From NCBI RefSeq assembly GCF_023856365.1, contig NC_064551.1, forward strand, positions 2,501-66,500: 64,000 bases of DNA, read 5' to 3'. Below, piece by piece: positions 23,998 to 35,574 of this stretch (position 1 is its first letter; each line of letters opens with the position of its first letter). Position numbers and translations under genes: made by a program. The notes under the pieces are model-generated. The model saw only the letters and a list, made by a program, of their open reading frames with translations, had not been told where the DNA came from and ran no database searches. The stretch is from Brienomyrus brachyistius. Lineage: Eukaryota; Chordata; Actinopteri; Osteoglossiformes; Mormyridae.

Positions 23998-25012
23998 TAG
24001 GGCTGCAGCTATCGAATATTTTGGTAATCGAGTATTCTATTGATTATTCCATCAATTAATCGAGTAATCGGATAAGAAATACTTTTGTCTTATTAAAGAG
24101 CAATCATACCTATTCTTAAAATGAATAACTCATAGGTTCCATTTTAGGAACATTTTTAATGACTGAACTCCATACAACAACTGACTAAAGAACTAAACCC
24201 TTTTAGTGCATTTATGTACATATTTGTTTTGCTTTTTAAAAGAAAACACTTTCTTAAATGCAAAAATAAAATGATGTCAAATAAAATTACTGAAAAAAAG
24301 TATACATATATCTTAAACTAAGGCATAAATTAAAATGGCTTTTACTCTCTGTGTTCTTGTACATTTATAGGAGTCATAAAAAAAAGTTTTGACAGGATTG
24401 TATCTCCTGAATGAGGTAAGAATGCTGTGCTCATGTTCGTGTGTGTAAGTGAAGGTGAGTGAGAGTCTGTGTTTAAGTGTATTAGAGAATGAGTGTGTGT
24501 GTGTGTGTGTGTGTAAGCCTTTAAAGGAGCATGTGGCGGTTGGATAATTCAGTGTCTCAGAGTTTCACTGGCCCAAGGCTTTTGGGGCTGTTATAACATT
24601 ATTATAATTATGTAATATTATTCATATTAATCTAAATCTGCAGAATAATATTATTAAAGCCTTGCAATAGATCTAGTTGAGTACACCCCATGTTCCCCTT
24701 TAGACTCAGCCCTGTATGCTGCAGGTATCACTGCGACAAAGTGTGACGGCTGCTGTAAACCTGCTGCAAGTTGCCAAATTTAAATATTGTGTCAAACTAA
24801 GCTAACAGTTTATCTGCATACAAACAGCTTCTATTTGAACTTGTATAGCTTTACTGTAGCTTTGCTGCTGTGGAAGACAAACAGCGGTAGATGGGAGCAA
24901 CAGAGAACATCACTTTTCTTCACCTTTCAGCTTGTTGAACAGCTGGTTTGATTACGGACTCTCGCCAGCTCTTTACCAGAAAAGGTTTAGTACCGTTTAC
25001 AAGCACTGCTGC
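23998..25012. mobile_element. hAT element copy 1, truncated at telomere-like repeats
   Basis: Starts TAGGGCTGCAGCTATCGAAT, like copy 2 at 32236, and tracks copy 2 for about 1 kb (GGAACATTT, ACTTTCTTAAATGCAAAAAT, GAGCATGTGGCGGTTGGATA, GATTACGGACTCTCGCCAGC). It stops at AAGCACTGCTGC, where copy 2 continues into TGTTTTCCTTCACTCC. Here CCCTAA repeats begin instead. The right terminus is therefore missing. Confidence 0.85.
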
Positions 25013-25110
25013 CTAACCCTAACCCTAACCTTAACCCTAAACCCTAACCCTAACCCCTAACCCTAACCCTAACCCTAACCCCTAACCCCCTCACCCTAAC
25101 CCTAACCCCT
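25013..25110 (+). repeat. Interstitial telomere-like tract (CCCTAA)n
   Basis: About 15 copies of CCCTAA with CCCCTAA and CCTTAA variants, in the orientation expected for a left chromosome end. It joins the broken hAT copy on its left directly to the TTAGCATG/155-bp repeat block on its right. Confidence 0.92.
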
Positions 25111-25990
25111 CAGATCAGGCTGAAGCGTTAGATCTAGGCATATTGTGCATCCTAGATTCAGAATCTGCACTTATCTCAAAACTTAGCATATTAGCATGTT
25201 AGCATATTAGCATGTTAGCATATTAGCATGTTAGAATTTTAGCAGGTTAGCATAGCTTGTTAGCATGTTAGCATTTTAGCAGGTTAGCATGTTAGCATAG
25301 CATGTTAGCAGGTTAGCATAGCATGTTAGCATGTTAGCATATCAGCATGTTTAACATGTTTAGCATGTTAGCATATCAGCATGTTTAGCATGTTAGCATA
25401 TTAACATGTTAGCATATTAGCATGTTAGGATATTAGCATGTTAACATATTAGCAAGTCAACATAGCATGTTAGCATGTTAACATATTAGCAGGTTAGCAT
25501 GTAAAATGCCTTAGCATGCTTAGATCAGGCTGAATCTTTGGATCTAGGCGTACTGCGCCTCCCAGATTCAGAATCTGCAGTTATGTCAAAACTTAGCATA
25601 TTAGCATGTTAGCATATTAGCATGTTTGAATTTTAGCAAGTTAGCAGGTTAGCATAGCTTGTTAGCATGTTAGCATAGCATGTTAGCAGGTTAGCATAGC
25701 ATGTTAGCATATCAGCATGTTTAGCATATTAGCATATTAACATGTTAGCATATTAGCATATTAGCATGTTAGCAAATTAGCATGTTATCATCCTAGATTC
25801 AGAATCTGCACTTATCTTAAAACTTAGCATGTTAGCATGGTAGCATATTAGCATAACAGAATGTTAGCATGTTAACATAGCATACTAGCATATTAGCACA
25901 TTAGCATATTAGCACATTAACACAGCATATTTACATATTAGCATGTTAGCATATTAGCATGTTAGTATATAAAATGCCTTATGGTCAGAT
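25111..25990. repeat. TTAGCATG-type array with ~400-bp higher-order period
   Basis: Dozens of 8-bp units (TTAGCATG, TTAGCATA and variants) are punctuated by a longer block starting CAGATCAGGCTGAA, then GATCTAGGC and CAGATTCAGAATCTGCA, seen at about 25111, 25525, 25790 and again near 26085 and 26190. CATGCTAA/TTAGCATG symmetry makes both strands look alike. Confidence 0.9.
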
Positions 25991-26480
25991 CAGGGTTGCA
26001 ACTAGCTTCAAAATAGGTAATGTACAAAAAAAGCTACAAGCGTTTTAGCTATCATAAAAGAGCATGCTAGCCTGTTAGCATGCTCAGATCAGGCTGAAAC
26101 GAATCTGCAGTTATCTCAAAACTTAGCATGTTAGCATATTAGCGTGTTAGCATATTGGCATGTTAGCATACATAACGCCTTATCATGCTCAGATTCAGAA
26201 TCTGCACTTCCCTCAAAACTTAACATGTTAGCATCAAAACCGGAAGTGGGCGTATCTTCGCCTAGGAATGTCGTATAGACTAGTAACAAAGTTTCTCAGA
26301 TCTGACTTGATGATTAGAGTAAAGAAATTAAACTAGCTTCAAAACAGGCAATGTACAAAAAAAGCTACAAGCATGTTAGCATGTTAGCATCAAAACCGGA
26401 ATTGGGCGTATCTCGGCCTAGGAATGCTGTAGAGACTAGAAACAAAGTTCCTCAGATCCATCTTGATGAGTAGAGTCAAG
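25991..26480 (+). repeat. ~155-bp repeat units (right block)
   Basis: CTAGCTTCAAAATAGGTAAT at 26007 and two fuller units at 26231-26480 (CAAAACCGGAAGTGGGCGTA, GAATGTCG, ACTAGTAACAAAG; then CAAAACCGGAATTGGGCGTA). They match the 7.5-10.6 kb array, so one repeat family occupies two blocks 16 kb apart. Confidence 0.85.
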
Positions 26481-26699
26481 AGATGAAACTTGGGGAGTCA
26501 GTGTCCCTGCCTCTCATTCTCTCTGCAGTTATTTTGAAAGTTAGCACGTTAGCCTGTTAGCATAAAAAATGCCTTAGCATGCTCAGATCAGGCAGAGTAG
26601 TGTCTTTTGTTTCCGTCACGTCGCCTGGCAGATCATTATCTTGAACCCTTCAGGGTGCACAGTCGGGGGATGGAGGGGGGCGTGACACCCAGAGCGACC

Positions 26700-27240
26700 G
26701 TGCCTGCAGTCAGGAGGTCCCCGGTTTGAGCCTCACAGAGACAGATGCTACATGTGCGTGAATCCTTTATTTGGCAAGCTAGGGAAAAAAAACATATATA
26801 CGAAAAAGAACATGCAACCCGGGGTAGCAAGTGGCACTGCAGGCTAAACCTCTGTATCTGTGATCAGAAGGTTGCTGCTTCAAGCCTAGCCTTAGCAGAA
26901 CAGAAATCGTGGGTGGCGAGAGGAACTGAAAGCTAAGCCTTTGTATCAGTAATCAGAAGGTTGCTGGTTCAAGCCCAGCCGTAGCGGAAGACATGCGTGT
27001 TACATGTGTGTGAATCCTTTATTTGGCAAGATAGGAAAAAAATATATATACGAAAAAGAGCATACATGCTGGAGCGGCAAGTGGTGCTGCAGTCCAAGCC
27101 TCAGTATCTGCGATCAGAAGGTTTCTGGTTCAAATCCAGCCTTGGCAGAGTAGCCACAGAGATGGAGGAGGAGCCACAGTGAGACAGATGGGACATCAGT
27201 GTGAATCGGTCAGTGCGCTCAAGCCTGCCCTCAGCAAAAT
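26700..27240 (+). mobile_element. Three tRNA-like SINE heads in tandem
   Basis: Three related segments at about 26825-26905, 26915-26995 and 27070-27155 each read GGC...AAGTGGC/TGCTGCAGGCTAAGCCT, TCAGAAGG, TTGCTGGTTCAAGCC/ATCCAGCC. The GGTTCAAATCC of the third matches a pol III B box. ACATGTGTGAATCCTTTATT with TGGCAAG precedes two of them, so a ~250-bp unit has been duplicated. Confidence 0.6.
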
Positions 27241-27242
27241 AG

Positions 27243-27430
27243 TTACAGGGCAGGCCCTTGAGGACACTGAATGATCCTACTCTCTCTCACTCCACACTCC
27301 ACCACTGCAGGGTCAGCCAGTGCATCCAAGGACCCATCCTGTAACCATCCAGCTGAGAGCAGGCTTGAACCGCCAACCTCAACTTTCCAATCACAAGCGC
27401 AGCGAATTAGCCCACTGAGCCACTCACCAG
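27243..27430 (-). mobile_element. tRNA-derived SINE
   Basis: The minus strand has an A-box-like TGGCTCAGTGG near 27415 and a B-box-like GGTTCAAGCC near 27368, spaced as in a tRNA, then a non-tRNA body. Confidence 0.55.
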
Positions 27431-27599
27431 TCCCAATCAGAGCTGATCTTTTCATAATTTTGACTCTCAAACACATACGGATCAGAGCAGATCCAGTTTA
27501 CGGATCTGTGGCGATTTCTGAACAACTTTTTACCCGGATCCGGTTCACACTCAACTTGCTATGTGGCCCCGCAGAATTGGGACACCTGCCTTTACACAT

Positions 27600-28180
27600 A
27601 CATGAACACATTACACATCCCATTCTTAATACATAGGCTTTAATATGGAGTTGGCCCACCCTTTGCAGATATAACAGCTTCAACTCTTCTGGGAAGGCCG
27701 TTCACAAGGTTTAGGTGTGTGTTTATGGGAATTTTTCACCATTCTTCCAGGAGAGCAATTTCTGAGGTCAGGCACTGATGTTGGACGAGAAGGCCTGGCT
27801 CACAGTCTCTGCACTGATTCATCCCAAAGGTGTTCTGTCGGGTTGAGGTCAGGGCTCTGTGCAGGCCAGTGAAGTTACTCCACACCACACTCGCTCATCC
27901 ATGTTCTTATGGACCTTGCTTTGTGCACTGGTGCGCAGTCAATGTTGGATTAGGAAGGGGCCATCCCCAAACTGCTCCCACCATGTTGGGAGCAAGAAAT
28001 TGTCCAGAATGGCTTTGAATGCTGCAGCATAAAGAGTTCCTATCACTGGAACTAAGGGGCCAAGCCCAACCTCTGAGAAACAACCATGTAGCCGGGTGTT
28101 TTCCATCACTGCATCCGATGCTTTGCATTGCACTTGGTGATGTAAGGCTTGGATGCAGCTGCTTGGCCATGGACATCCGT
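27600..28180 (-). pseudogene. Tc1/mariner transposase remnant
   Basis: Minus-strand frames give CFSEVGLGPLVPVIGTLYAA, ILDNFLLPTWWEQFGDGPF, then in other frames CAPVHKARSIRTWMSECG and WPAQSPDLNPTEHLWDE. This is the carboxyl half of a Tc1 transposase around the second Asp and the Glu of its DDE triad. Several frameshifts and stops separate the pieces, so it is inactive. Confidence 0.85.
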
Positions 28181-29777
28181 TCCATGAAGTTTGTGAGCAG
28201 TGCTGATCTTCCTCTCCTGTCTGTGCATCTCTCTGCGTACAGAGCGCGCAAATGAAAACTGCTTGGTCTTTTTCAGTCTGATTAAAACTAAACTGAAATT
28301 CATCTAGCAGCCTAATCTACAGACTAAAGACAGGCAGATATATAGGCAAACTGACTGGCAATATAAAAACCCACAGAGGGTTAGGGTTAGGGTCAGAATT
28401 GTTTTTAACTGCTTCCAATTTCAGCCTAGATGAATTTAATTTATCACTTATTGCTTGGGAAAAAAAGGTGAGATTAAACAGTATCTGCTGTAAACTGCAA
28501 TAAGTCTTTGTTCTTTTTTGGCCAATTAAAATGCAAATAAGATCATGTGACACGAGTAGTTTACTGTAATGCACCATTTAAATTAAAAGTGATTACTCAG
28601 TGCGGCACAGAGCACAGCTCATCAGCAGAGACTCTGCTCATTTAAAGCAAAAACATCCTGGGAGCTCTTCAGCAGCCCTCCGCCCACCCCTATGCTATGC
28701 TAAACTATTAGTGGATTGGCATCAAAAAGCAATGCTGCTGCTGACTGCTGGTTGGGGGGGGGTGGGCAATCAAGCAACGGCTACATGATATAGGGCCATG
28801 TACAGGCTACATAATATACGGCTACATATAGGCTATATAATGCCAGAGTTGAAGAAAGACCAGCTTGAACTCCCAAACTTACTGATTTCCAGTCCCTGAC
28901 TGCAGTAATCAATAGAAACTTTGTCACTTTTCATCATTTACTCAAGAACTAATGATCTACTGCCCCCTTGTGATAAAATCATGAATTACTGGTGATCTGT
29001 TGCTAAAATGTGAACTGGATAATGCTTTGTCTGTTTTTAGAATACTTTTGTTTTAAATTACATTTGAGCTTGCCAGCCACTTGAGGAAATCCATGTTATT
29101 GCATAGGTGACATTCATAGGAACCAATCTTTAGTATCAATACAGGATGCAGTAGAGCCGTTGAGCACAGGCAGCACGTCTGGTGCTCATGGCCCATTGAT
29201 AGATGTGTGACTGTGACATCAGCAGTAACTGTGGAGACCCAGTGGTGCATTATTTAAGTTACATGTGTCTTTGGCCTCAGTGTGGATGCGCAAGGCAGAG
29301 TTTAGGACAGAGGGTGACACCCTTGAAATGTCCTACAGATATATGAGCGGTGTTGGCCTTGTACAGAGATTTGTTTTGGCCATGAACTTCACTGGCAAGC
29401 TTATCTTTATGTAACTCTGATCACCAGTCAGGTCCAGCTTAATTCAGGCAAACTAAATCAACTGACCTGACCATAACTTTTGCACATATGCTCGAACAAC
29501 AGTAATGATTGAAGTCATACAGAAATATTCTACAGGTTGTGCTAAAGAAGTGGAGAAGTTTTTTTAGAGTAATAGGTGAACAGGAGTGCTTAAGAGGAGA
29601 GGATGCTTGCATAGCAAATGTTACCCTTGTGGATTTTCTTGCTTTCGGAACCACTCCTAGAAAGGATGAACCAATAGCAGGTAAATTAACTCCATTATAC
29701 AGAAGAACAAAATGACTAAAAGAGATCAAAAGAAATAGGAATAGGAACAAAAGTAAAGTCTTGGGGAGGTTTTTTAC
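28181..29777. other. Unassigned spacer
   Basis: Nothing coding recognised. GGGTTAGGGTTAGGGT at 28379 is a short telomere-like tract in TTAGGG orientation. An MCTP2 downstream exon would be expected here but was not found. Confidence 0.45.
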
Positions 29778-30444
29778 CATGGGTCTCCTGTCCCCGCTGC
29801 CTCTGAGTGACAGGCAAACATCCACGACTATCACACCCATGTCATTTACCAGACTGTTCGGGTCTCCTAGATACAAATTCATCCCACGTGTTCTGTAAAA
29901 GGACAATGTTCTTGCTCATTAAGGTAAGGCTTAGAGAAAGGGCTCAGAGCACATGACACACAGCAATCAGACCTGTCGACAGGACTGCAAACAGAGATGC
30001 TCTCTCTCTCTGCATGTTCATCTGTGGTCAGGTCCCGGTCGTACACCTACGCCATTTCATTTCAAAATTAGCTAAACATCACAAGTATATCCACATTTAT
30101 GTAAAATTCTCCATTTCTGGTTAAAAATGTTCGAAAGCAGCAAATTATTTCTAGCCAATTATAACCTTAGCAGCCCGTTGCCGAGTATCACTGAGCAGGA
30201 TACACAGGCTGGAATAGGGATGTTTTATATGACTAACTAGATTAGCATCCCAAAGAGCAAGTTAATCAGCTAAAGCCAGGTAAGCTGCAATCTCAGCATA
30301 CCTTAAGTAGCAGTGCCTTCTCCAGGTCATGCACAGGATAGGAGAACGACTCATTCCATGTTGGGTTGAGGCTCTTGTAAACGACTTTGCTTTTGTAAAC
30401 TGTTTTCCCATCTAATTTTAATTTCACGTGGGGGTCACTTGTGC
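29778..30444 (-). pseudogene. mctp2-like: MCTP2-like C2-domain fragment, three exons
   Basis: MCTP2 is an endoplasmic-reticulum membrane protein with three C2 domains. Exon A, 30444-30302 (after TTTTAG, before GTATGC), encodes [19 protein letters not shown] and SLNPTW, the core of the first C2 domain. A middle exon starts at 30046 (GTAG|GTGTAC) with VYDRDLTTD and then goes out of frame: the expected Phe-Met-Gly continuation appears shifted over a GAGAGAGA run. Exon B, 29892-29778 (after TTACAG, before GTAAAA), encodes GDPNSLVNDMGVIVVD, matching the stretch after that C2 domain. No other MCTP exon was found on either side, so this looks like an isolated relic. Confidence 0.75.
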
Positions 30445-30496
30445 CTAAAACAAATACACAAAAAAGAGAGAGTGAAGTGTAAATGAAAGCATGCAT

Positions 30497-31228
30497 TCAG
30501 CAGAGACCACTTACAGATGTAGCCACTTGAATTTTCCCGTTTACATGATGAGGCCTTGGCTGGCCCATGGCTGGTCCTTGGCTGGCCCCTGCTGGGTCCT
30601 GGGTGGGACCTTGATTATGAGATCCCCCACGATGATGTAACGAACAAGGGGCCCGGCATGATCCGCCCCTTGCCTCTCTGTGTGTAAAGTACTTGCAATG
30701 ATTTATCCATCCACCAGGGAGAGCAGTGATTATGAAAGCTGAAGTGACTGAAGTGACTACACAAAGGTGAATGAGACATTCAAAGAATTGTATGGGGTTT
30801 GATTACTAAAGTGTTACAACTTTGAAGTGACTTTGGAGTCACCACACCTTTGCATACTGTCAATGGCCCATCAGTCTGGAATGTCTGTCACTGCTCCTCA
30901 CACCAATCAGTTTGGAAAGGCAGTGTGAATTTTACAGATTTTTCAATTGCCAAGACAGATACTGCAATACTGAAGTTGCTTTCTCAAAACTCTTCATACA
31001 GTCACCACAACATTAGCTTTTGTGGGTTAAACTGTTAAGCATTTTGCTTTGCTGTCATACAAAATGCAATCAATAACTAAATGCTTCAAAAGTCATGGAT
31101 TCCTGTCTCACTCACAACATTTCATTTTCAGAGGCCATTTTGCACATAAGTACATACTGTCCCTAAAACTGCTAATAAAACAGTCAAAACTGAAATATGT
31201 CATTTTGCTAAATTACTATCAAGACCCG
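30497..31228. other. Unassigned spacer
   Basis: Includes an imperfect CTTGGCTGGCCC/CATGGCTGGTC short repeat at 30553-30600. No exon or element recognised. Confidence 0.4.
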
Positions 31229-31585
31229 GGGCGGCATGGTGGTGCAGTGGTTAGCACTGTTGCCTCATACCTCTGGGACCCGGGTTCGAGTCTCCGCCTG
31301 GGTCACATGTGTGTGGAGTTTGCATGTTCTCCCCGTGTCGTCGTGGGGTTTCCTCCGGGTACTCCGGTTTCCCCCCACAGTCCAAAACCATGCTGAGGCT
31401 AATTGGAGTTACTAAATTGCCCATAGGTGTGCATGTGTGAGTGAATGGTGTGTGAGTGTGCCCTGCGATGGGCTGGCCCCCCATCCTGGGGTGTTCCCTG
31501 CCTCGTGCCCATTGCTTCCGGGATAGGCTCCGGACCCCCCGCGACCCAGTAGGATAAGCGGTTTAGAAAATGGATGGATGGATGG
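31229..31585 (+). mobile_element. GGAT-tailed tRNA-derived SINE, near full length
   Basis: Pol III A box TGGTGCAGTGG at 31240-31250 and B box GGTTCGAGTCT at 31283-31293 lie at tRNA-like spacing. The body includes GGAGTTTGCATGTTCTCCCC and GGGATAGGCTCCGG, and the copy ends GGATAAGCGG...AATGGATGGATGGATGG. The same family occurs at 31846, 42553, 51026, 59558 and 61923, so it is a main source of spurious open frames. Confidence 0.85.
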
Positions 31586-31845
31586 ACTATCTAGACCCTT
31601 TCTAAAATAGATTGTAAAAACCACATAAAATAAACAAATGTCAATTGACACAAGATCAAACAATGAATGCTGTATGCCAAGATATTTCTCCAGAGCAATG
31701 CCAAGGATGGATCATGTATGTGAAGAGATAGTACAGTAGATTCTGCTCTGTTTTAGCAATCGAAAAAAACTGCAAGAAAAGACACAATACTAGCCTTTTT
31801 GCAGTTTATAACATGCAACAGATTAAACGCTGATGTATAAAATGT

Positions 31846-32140
31846 GGGGCAGCATAGTGGTGCAGTGGTTAGCAGTGTTGCCTCACACCTCTAGGACCCG
31901 GGTTTGAGTCTCCGCTTGGGTCACATGGGTGTGGAGTTTGCATGTTCTCCCCATGTCGTCGTGGAGTTTCCTCCAGGTACTCCGGTTTCCCCCACAGTCC
32001 AAAAACATGCTAAGGCTAATTGGAGTTGCTAAATTGCCCATAGATGTGCATGTGTGAGTGGATGATGTGTCAGTGTGCCCTGCAATGGGCTGGCCCCCCA
32101 TCTTGGGTTGTCCCCTGCCTCATGCCCATTGCTTCTACGA
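31846..32140 (+). mobile_element. GGAT-tailed SINE, 3-prime truncated
   Basis: Starts GGGGCAGCATAGTGGTGCAG and follows the family to TGCCTCATGCCCATTGCTTC, then is lost before the GGAT tail. Confidence 0.8.
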
Positions 32141-32235
32141 TATATATAATGGACGGCAAGGTTGCTACTAGAAGTAAAAAGAGCGTATCAACGACTGAAA
32201 ATGTGGAGGAACAGACGCCACAACATGATGCTAAC

Positions 32236-33980
32236 TAGGGCTGCAGCTATCGATTATTTTGGTAATCGAGTATTCTATCAATTATTCCTTCGATTAAGAA
32301 AAGAAACTTTTGTGTCTAATTAAAGAGCAATCGTAACTATTCTTAAAATAACTCATAGGTTTCCGTTTTAGGAACATTTCTTATGATTGAACTCCATACA
32401 ACAACTGAAAAAAGAACTAAACTTTTAGTGCATTTATGTACATATTTGTTTTGCTTTTTAAAAGAAAACACTTTCTTAAATGCAAAAATAAATAAAATGA
32501 TGTCAAATAAAATTCCTGAAAAGGTACACATATATCTTAAACTAAGGCATAAATTAAAATGGCCTTTACTCTCTGTGTTCTTGTACATTTATAGGAGGCA
32601 TAAAAAAAGTTCTGACAGGATTATATCTCCTGAATGATGTAAGAATGCTGTGCTCATGTTCGTGTGTGTAAGTGAAGGTGAGTGAGAGTGTGTGTGTGTT
32701 TAAGTGTGTTAGAGAATGAGTGTGTGTGTTTAAGTGTGTTAGAGAATGAGTGTGTTTAAGCCTTTAAAGGAGCATGTGGCGGTTGGATAATTCAGTGTCT
32801 CAGAGTTTCACTGGCCCAAGGCTGTTGGGGGAGAGGGGGTGGGTAATTTTTGTGTTATATTTATAATATATTATTTATACTATAATTATGTAATGTTATT
32901 CATATTAATCTAAATCCGCAGAATAATATCACTAAAGCCTTGAAATAGATCTAGTTGTGTACACCCCATGCTCCCATTTAGACTCAGCCCTGCATGCTGC
33001 AGGTATCACTGTGACAAAGTGTGACGTACGGCTGCTGTCAGCCTGCTGCAAGTTGCCAAATTTAAATATGTCAAACTAAGCTAACAGTTTATCTGCATAC
33101 AAACAACTTCTATTTTAACTTGTACAGCTTTACTGTAGCTTTGCTGCTGTGGAAGACAAACGGCAGTGGATGGGAGCAGCCGAAAACATCGCTTTTCTTC
33201 ACCTTTCAGCTTGTTGAACAGCTGGGTTGATTACGGACTCTCGCCAGCTCTTTACCAGTAAAGGTTTACTAGTGATTACAAGCACTGCTGCTGTTTTCCT
33301 TCACTCCACCCGAGTTTACCATCTGTGTAACGGAACCGTCTCTTTGCTCTTAGTGTATAGACAGGCTCCAGCTCCATGTTAAACTACGACAGCATCATTT
33401 TCACTGCTGTTGTGTTATCAGTGTTTTTTGAGTAAAAATATGGGCTGCTTGGGCTAAATCTTGTTACACTTTTTTTATTCATACATATGCCCATAAATAC
33501 GTTTCTATCGCAGGTCTATTTTAGCCGCGAATGTGAGTGAAACGCTCGCGCTTACTTTGTATACTGGTTCCGCTCTGTGGACTGGATGCATAGACTGGGT
33601 GCTTTCTGTGGAGATGTTGAATCATTAACGTTGTACAGTTGTGGTAAGCTACTTCGGTTTTACAATGGACACACTGTACAGTATTTTCGCTTTTCGTTTG
33701 CTTGAAATGGTCCCAAACTTTAGACATTTTTCGTCGCTTTCTCTGACTTTCCTCACTATTTTCCCTGTCTTCCTCCATCGCGCCATCAAATCAAACCTGC
33801 TACACGTAATGCAGCGTAAGCACACTGTGCGACAGTATTAATCCTCCGAGTGAAACACGGTGATCACTAAGCAGTATGTAGTCGTGCAGATTACACGAAG
33901 CATCGAAGCAAAGAATTTGCATCGAGGATTTTTTTTGTGATCGAGTTATTCGAGTTACTCGATGAATCGTTGCAGCCCTA
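32236..33980 (-). mobile_element. hAT element copy 2 with BED-finger transposase remnant
   Basis: Left end TAGGGCTGCAGCTATCGATT and right end GATGAATCGTTGCAGCCCTA form terminal inverted repeats. The minus-strand frame 33778-33521 encodes SKVWDHFKQTKSENTVQCVH followed by C and HLHRKH, a BED zinc finger as in ZBED-type hAT transposases. The catalytic RNase H-like domain and dimerisation domain are absent, so this is a non-autonomous deletion derivative. A GTGTGTTTAAGTGTGTTAGAGAATG minisatellite sits at 32660-32760. Confidence 0.85.
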
Positions 33981-33989
33981 CTCTAGTGT

Positions 33990-35570
33990 CTTTTCCGTGA
34001 GCTGAGTGATCTTTTGCTTGTTGAGATATGCCTGTGAAGCCTCCTTACAAACCTTTCTTCAGCGGTGCACCAGTATAGGGGTCCCCTCGGAAACACTGAC
34101 TCATCCTTAGGTTTGCCAATGAACACAGGTTAGGAGGCTTGGAGCAGTTTCCATGAGGGCTCATATTTACGTGTTGCATGAGTTTGACACAACAGTGATA
34201 CATCAGGTTGTTGGAAAGTAGGGAATATGCTACCAAATCATGCTAATATGTGGTTTCCTATCCTATGGGGGACAAGTTGATGTCTGAAAATTCCATACTT
34301 TTTTTAACCCTAGCCTCAGTTTGCTAACTCTAACCCTAATTTGGGGCCTTAAGGTGACTCAACAGGCTGTTGGAAAGTAGGAAATATGCTACTAAAGCAT
34401 GTACAACTCAGCTTTTGTGCAAACTTGAAGAACTGCCTGCTCAAGACTGAAGGATGCAAGGGGCACCTCAGTTATCTTCTTTATTTAGAAGTAAGGTTGG
34501 GTTGATAACCTTCAAAGATAAACAACAAAAATATTGCTTCATTTTAAATGAACATTTTTTTTAACTAAACATCTCATTTTACTCATTAATATCCCAGCTG
34601 TCTCTGTCACAAGTAAACTAAAGTACAAGTAGTTTAGTAAAGTCCAGCAAAATAAAGAAAACACATTAAGTTTACATAAATACACAAACACAATATTTTA
34701 TGCCACTTCATTTAAATGAGCTATACTATTAGTGCATATGTAGTGCATACAGTAAATGCTTTTCTACAAGCATAAACCATACCATATTTCAATACAATAA
34801 TACAATGCATACTGAGCCAATAGTTAATGCCAATCAGACTGTTACACTCTTTTGCTCATAATATAACACTGTCAAACTAAATAATCATATAGTTCAACAT
34901 GATCAAGTAAATAAGCAACAGTTGGACAGACAGGCTCAGCGGACAAGCAACTGGTCATGAGTTAAATACTAGTGAGATAACTTCATATATGCATTTCATA
35001 CTTGATTAATACTTTTTTAATGCCCATCTCCCTTCTCCCTATCCTACCAGTCGTGTCTCCAGTGTGTTGATCGTGAGCCGAGTGTCCTTTTATTTTATTT
35101 GCTTGCCAAAAAATCCCAATAAAGCCTATCTTTCCAAACTTTTCTCTCAGCAGGTGCACAAGTGTACTGTATGGGTCCCCCCAGAAACACTAGCTAGTCT
35201 TTAGGTTTCCTAGCAAACAAAGGTTGTTCTTTCTACCCTCTAAAAGGTTAGGAGATTTGGAGCAGTTCCCATGAGAGCTCATGTTTGTTTGATGTTTGTA
35301 GATGCACTGAGTTTGACACAACAATCATCAAAATACACTTTGATGCTGGAAAATGCCATATTTTTTCTAACCTTAGCCTCGGACTGCAAACCCTAACCCT
35401 AATTTTGGGCCTTCTGGTGATACAACAGACTGTTGCAAATTAGGAAATATGCTACTAAAGCATGCTAAATTGTGGTTTCCCATCCTACGCGGGTCAAGAA
35501 CTATGATAAAAGCACATTTTGATGCTTGAAAATGCCGTACCTTTTTTAACCTTAACCTTACCCTCAACCA
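33990..35570. repeat. Diverged duplication: 33990-34430 and 35050-35500
   Basis: Both segments carry, in order, a TGAGTGATCTTTTGCTTG-like block, GGTGCACCAGTATAGGGGTC (or its variant), GAAACACT, GGAGCAGTTTCCATGAGGGC, GAGTTTGACACAACA, CTAACCCTAATTT, and AGGAAATATGCTACTAAAGC. The right segment has a further partial repeat at 35480-35570. The unit is of unknown family. The 34430-35050 stretch between them is AT-rich with nothing recognised. Confidence 0.7.
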
Positions 35571-35574
35571 CTTG

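Noticed and set aside
28379..28396. Second interstitial telomere
   Set aside because: Only about 2.5 TTAGGG copies; too short to claim more than chance or repeat origin.
31251..31484. Recurring proteins such as MGGQPIAGHT (also at 42.6, 59.5 and 62.0 kb)
   Set aside because: All are translations of the GGAT-tailed SINE, a pol III-type repeat without coding function.
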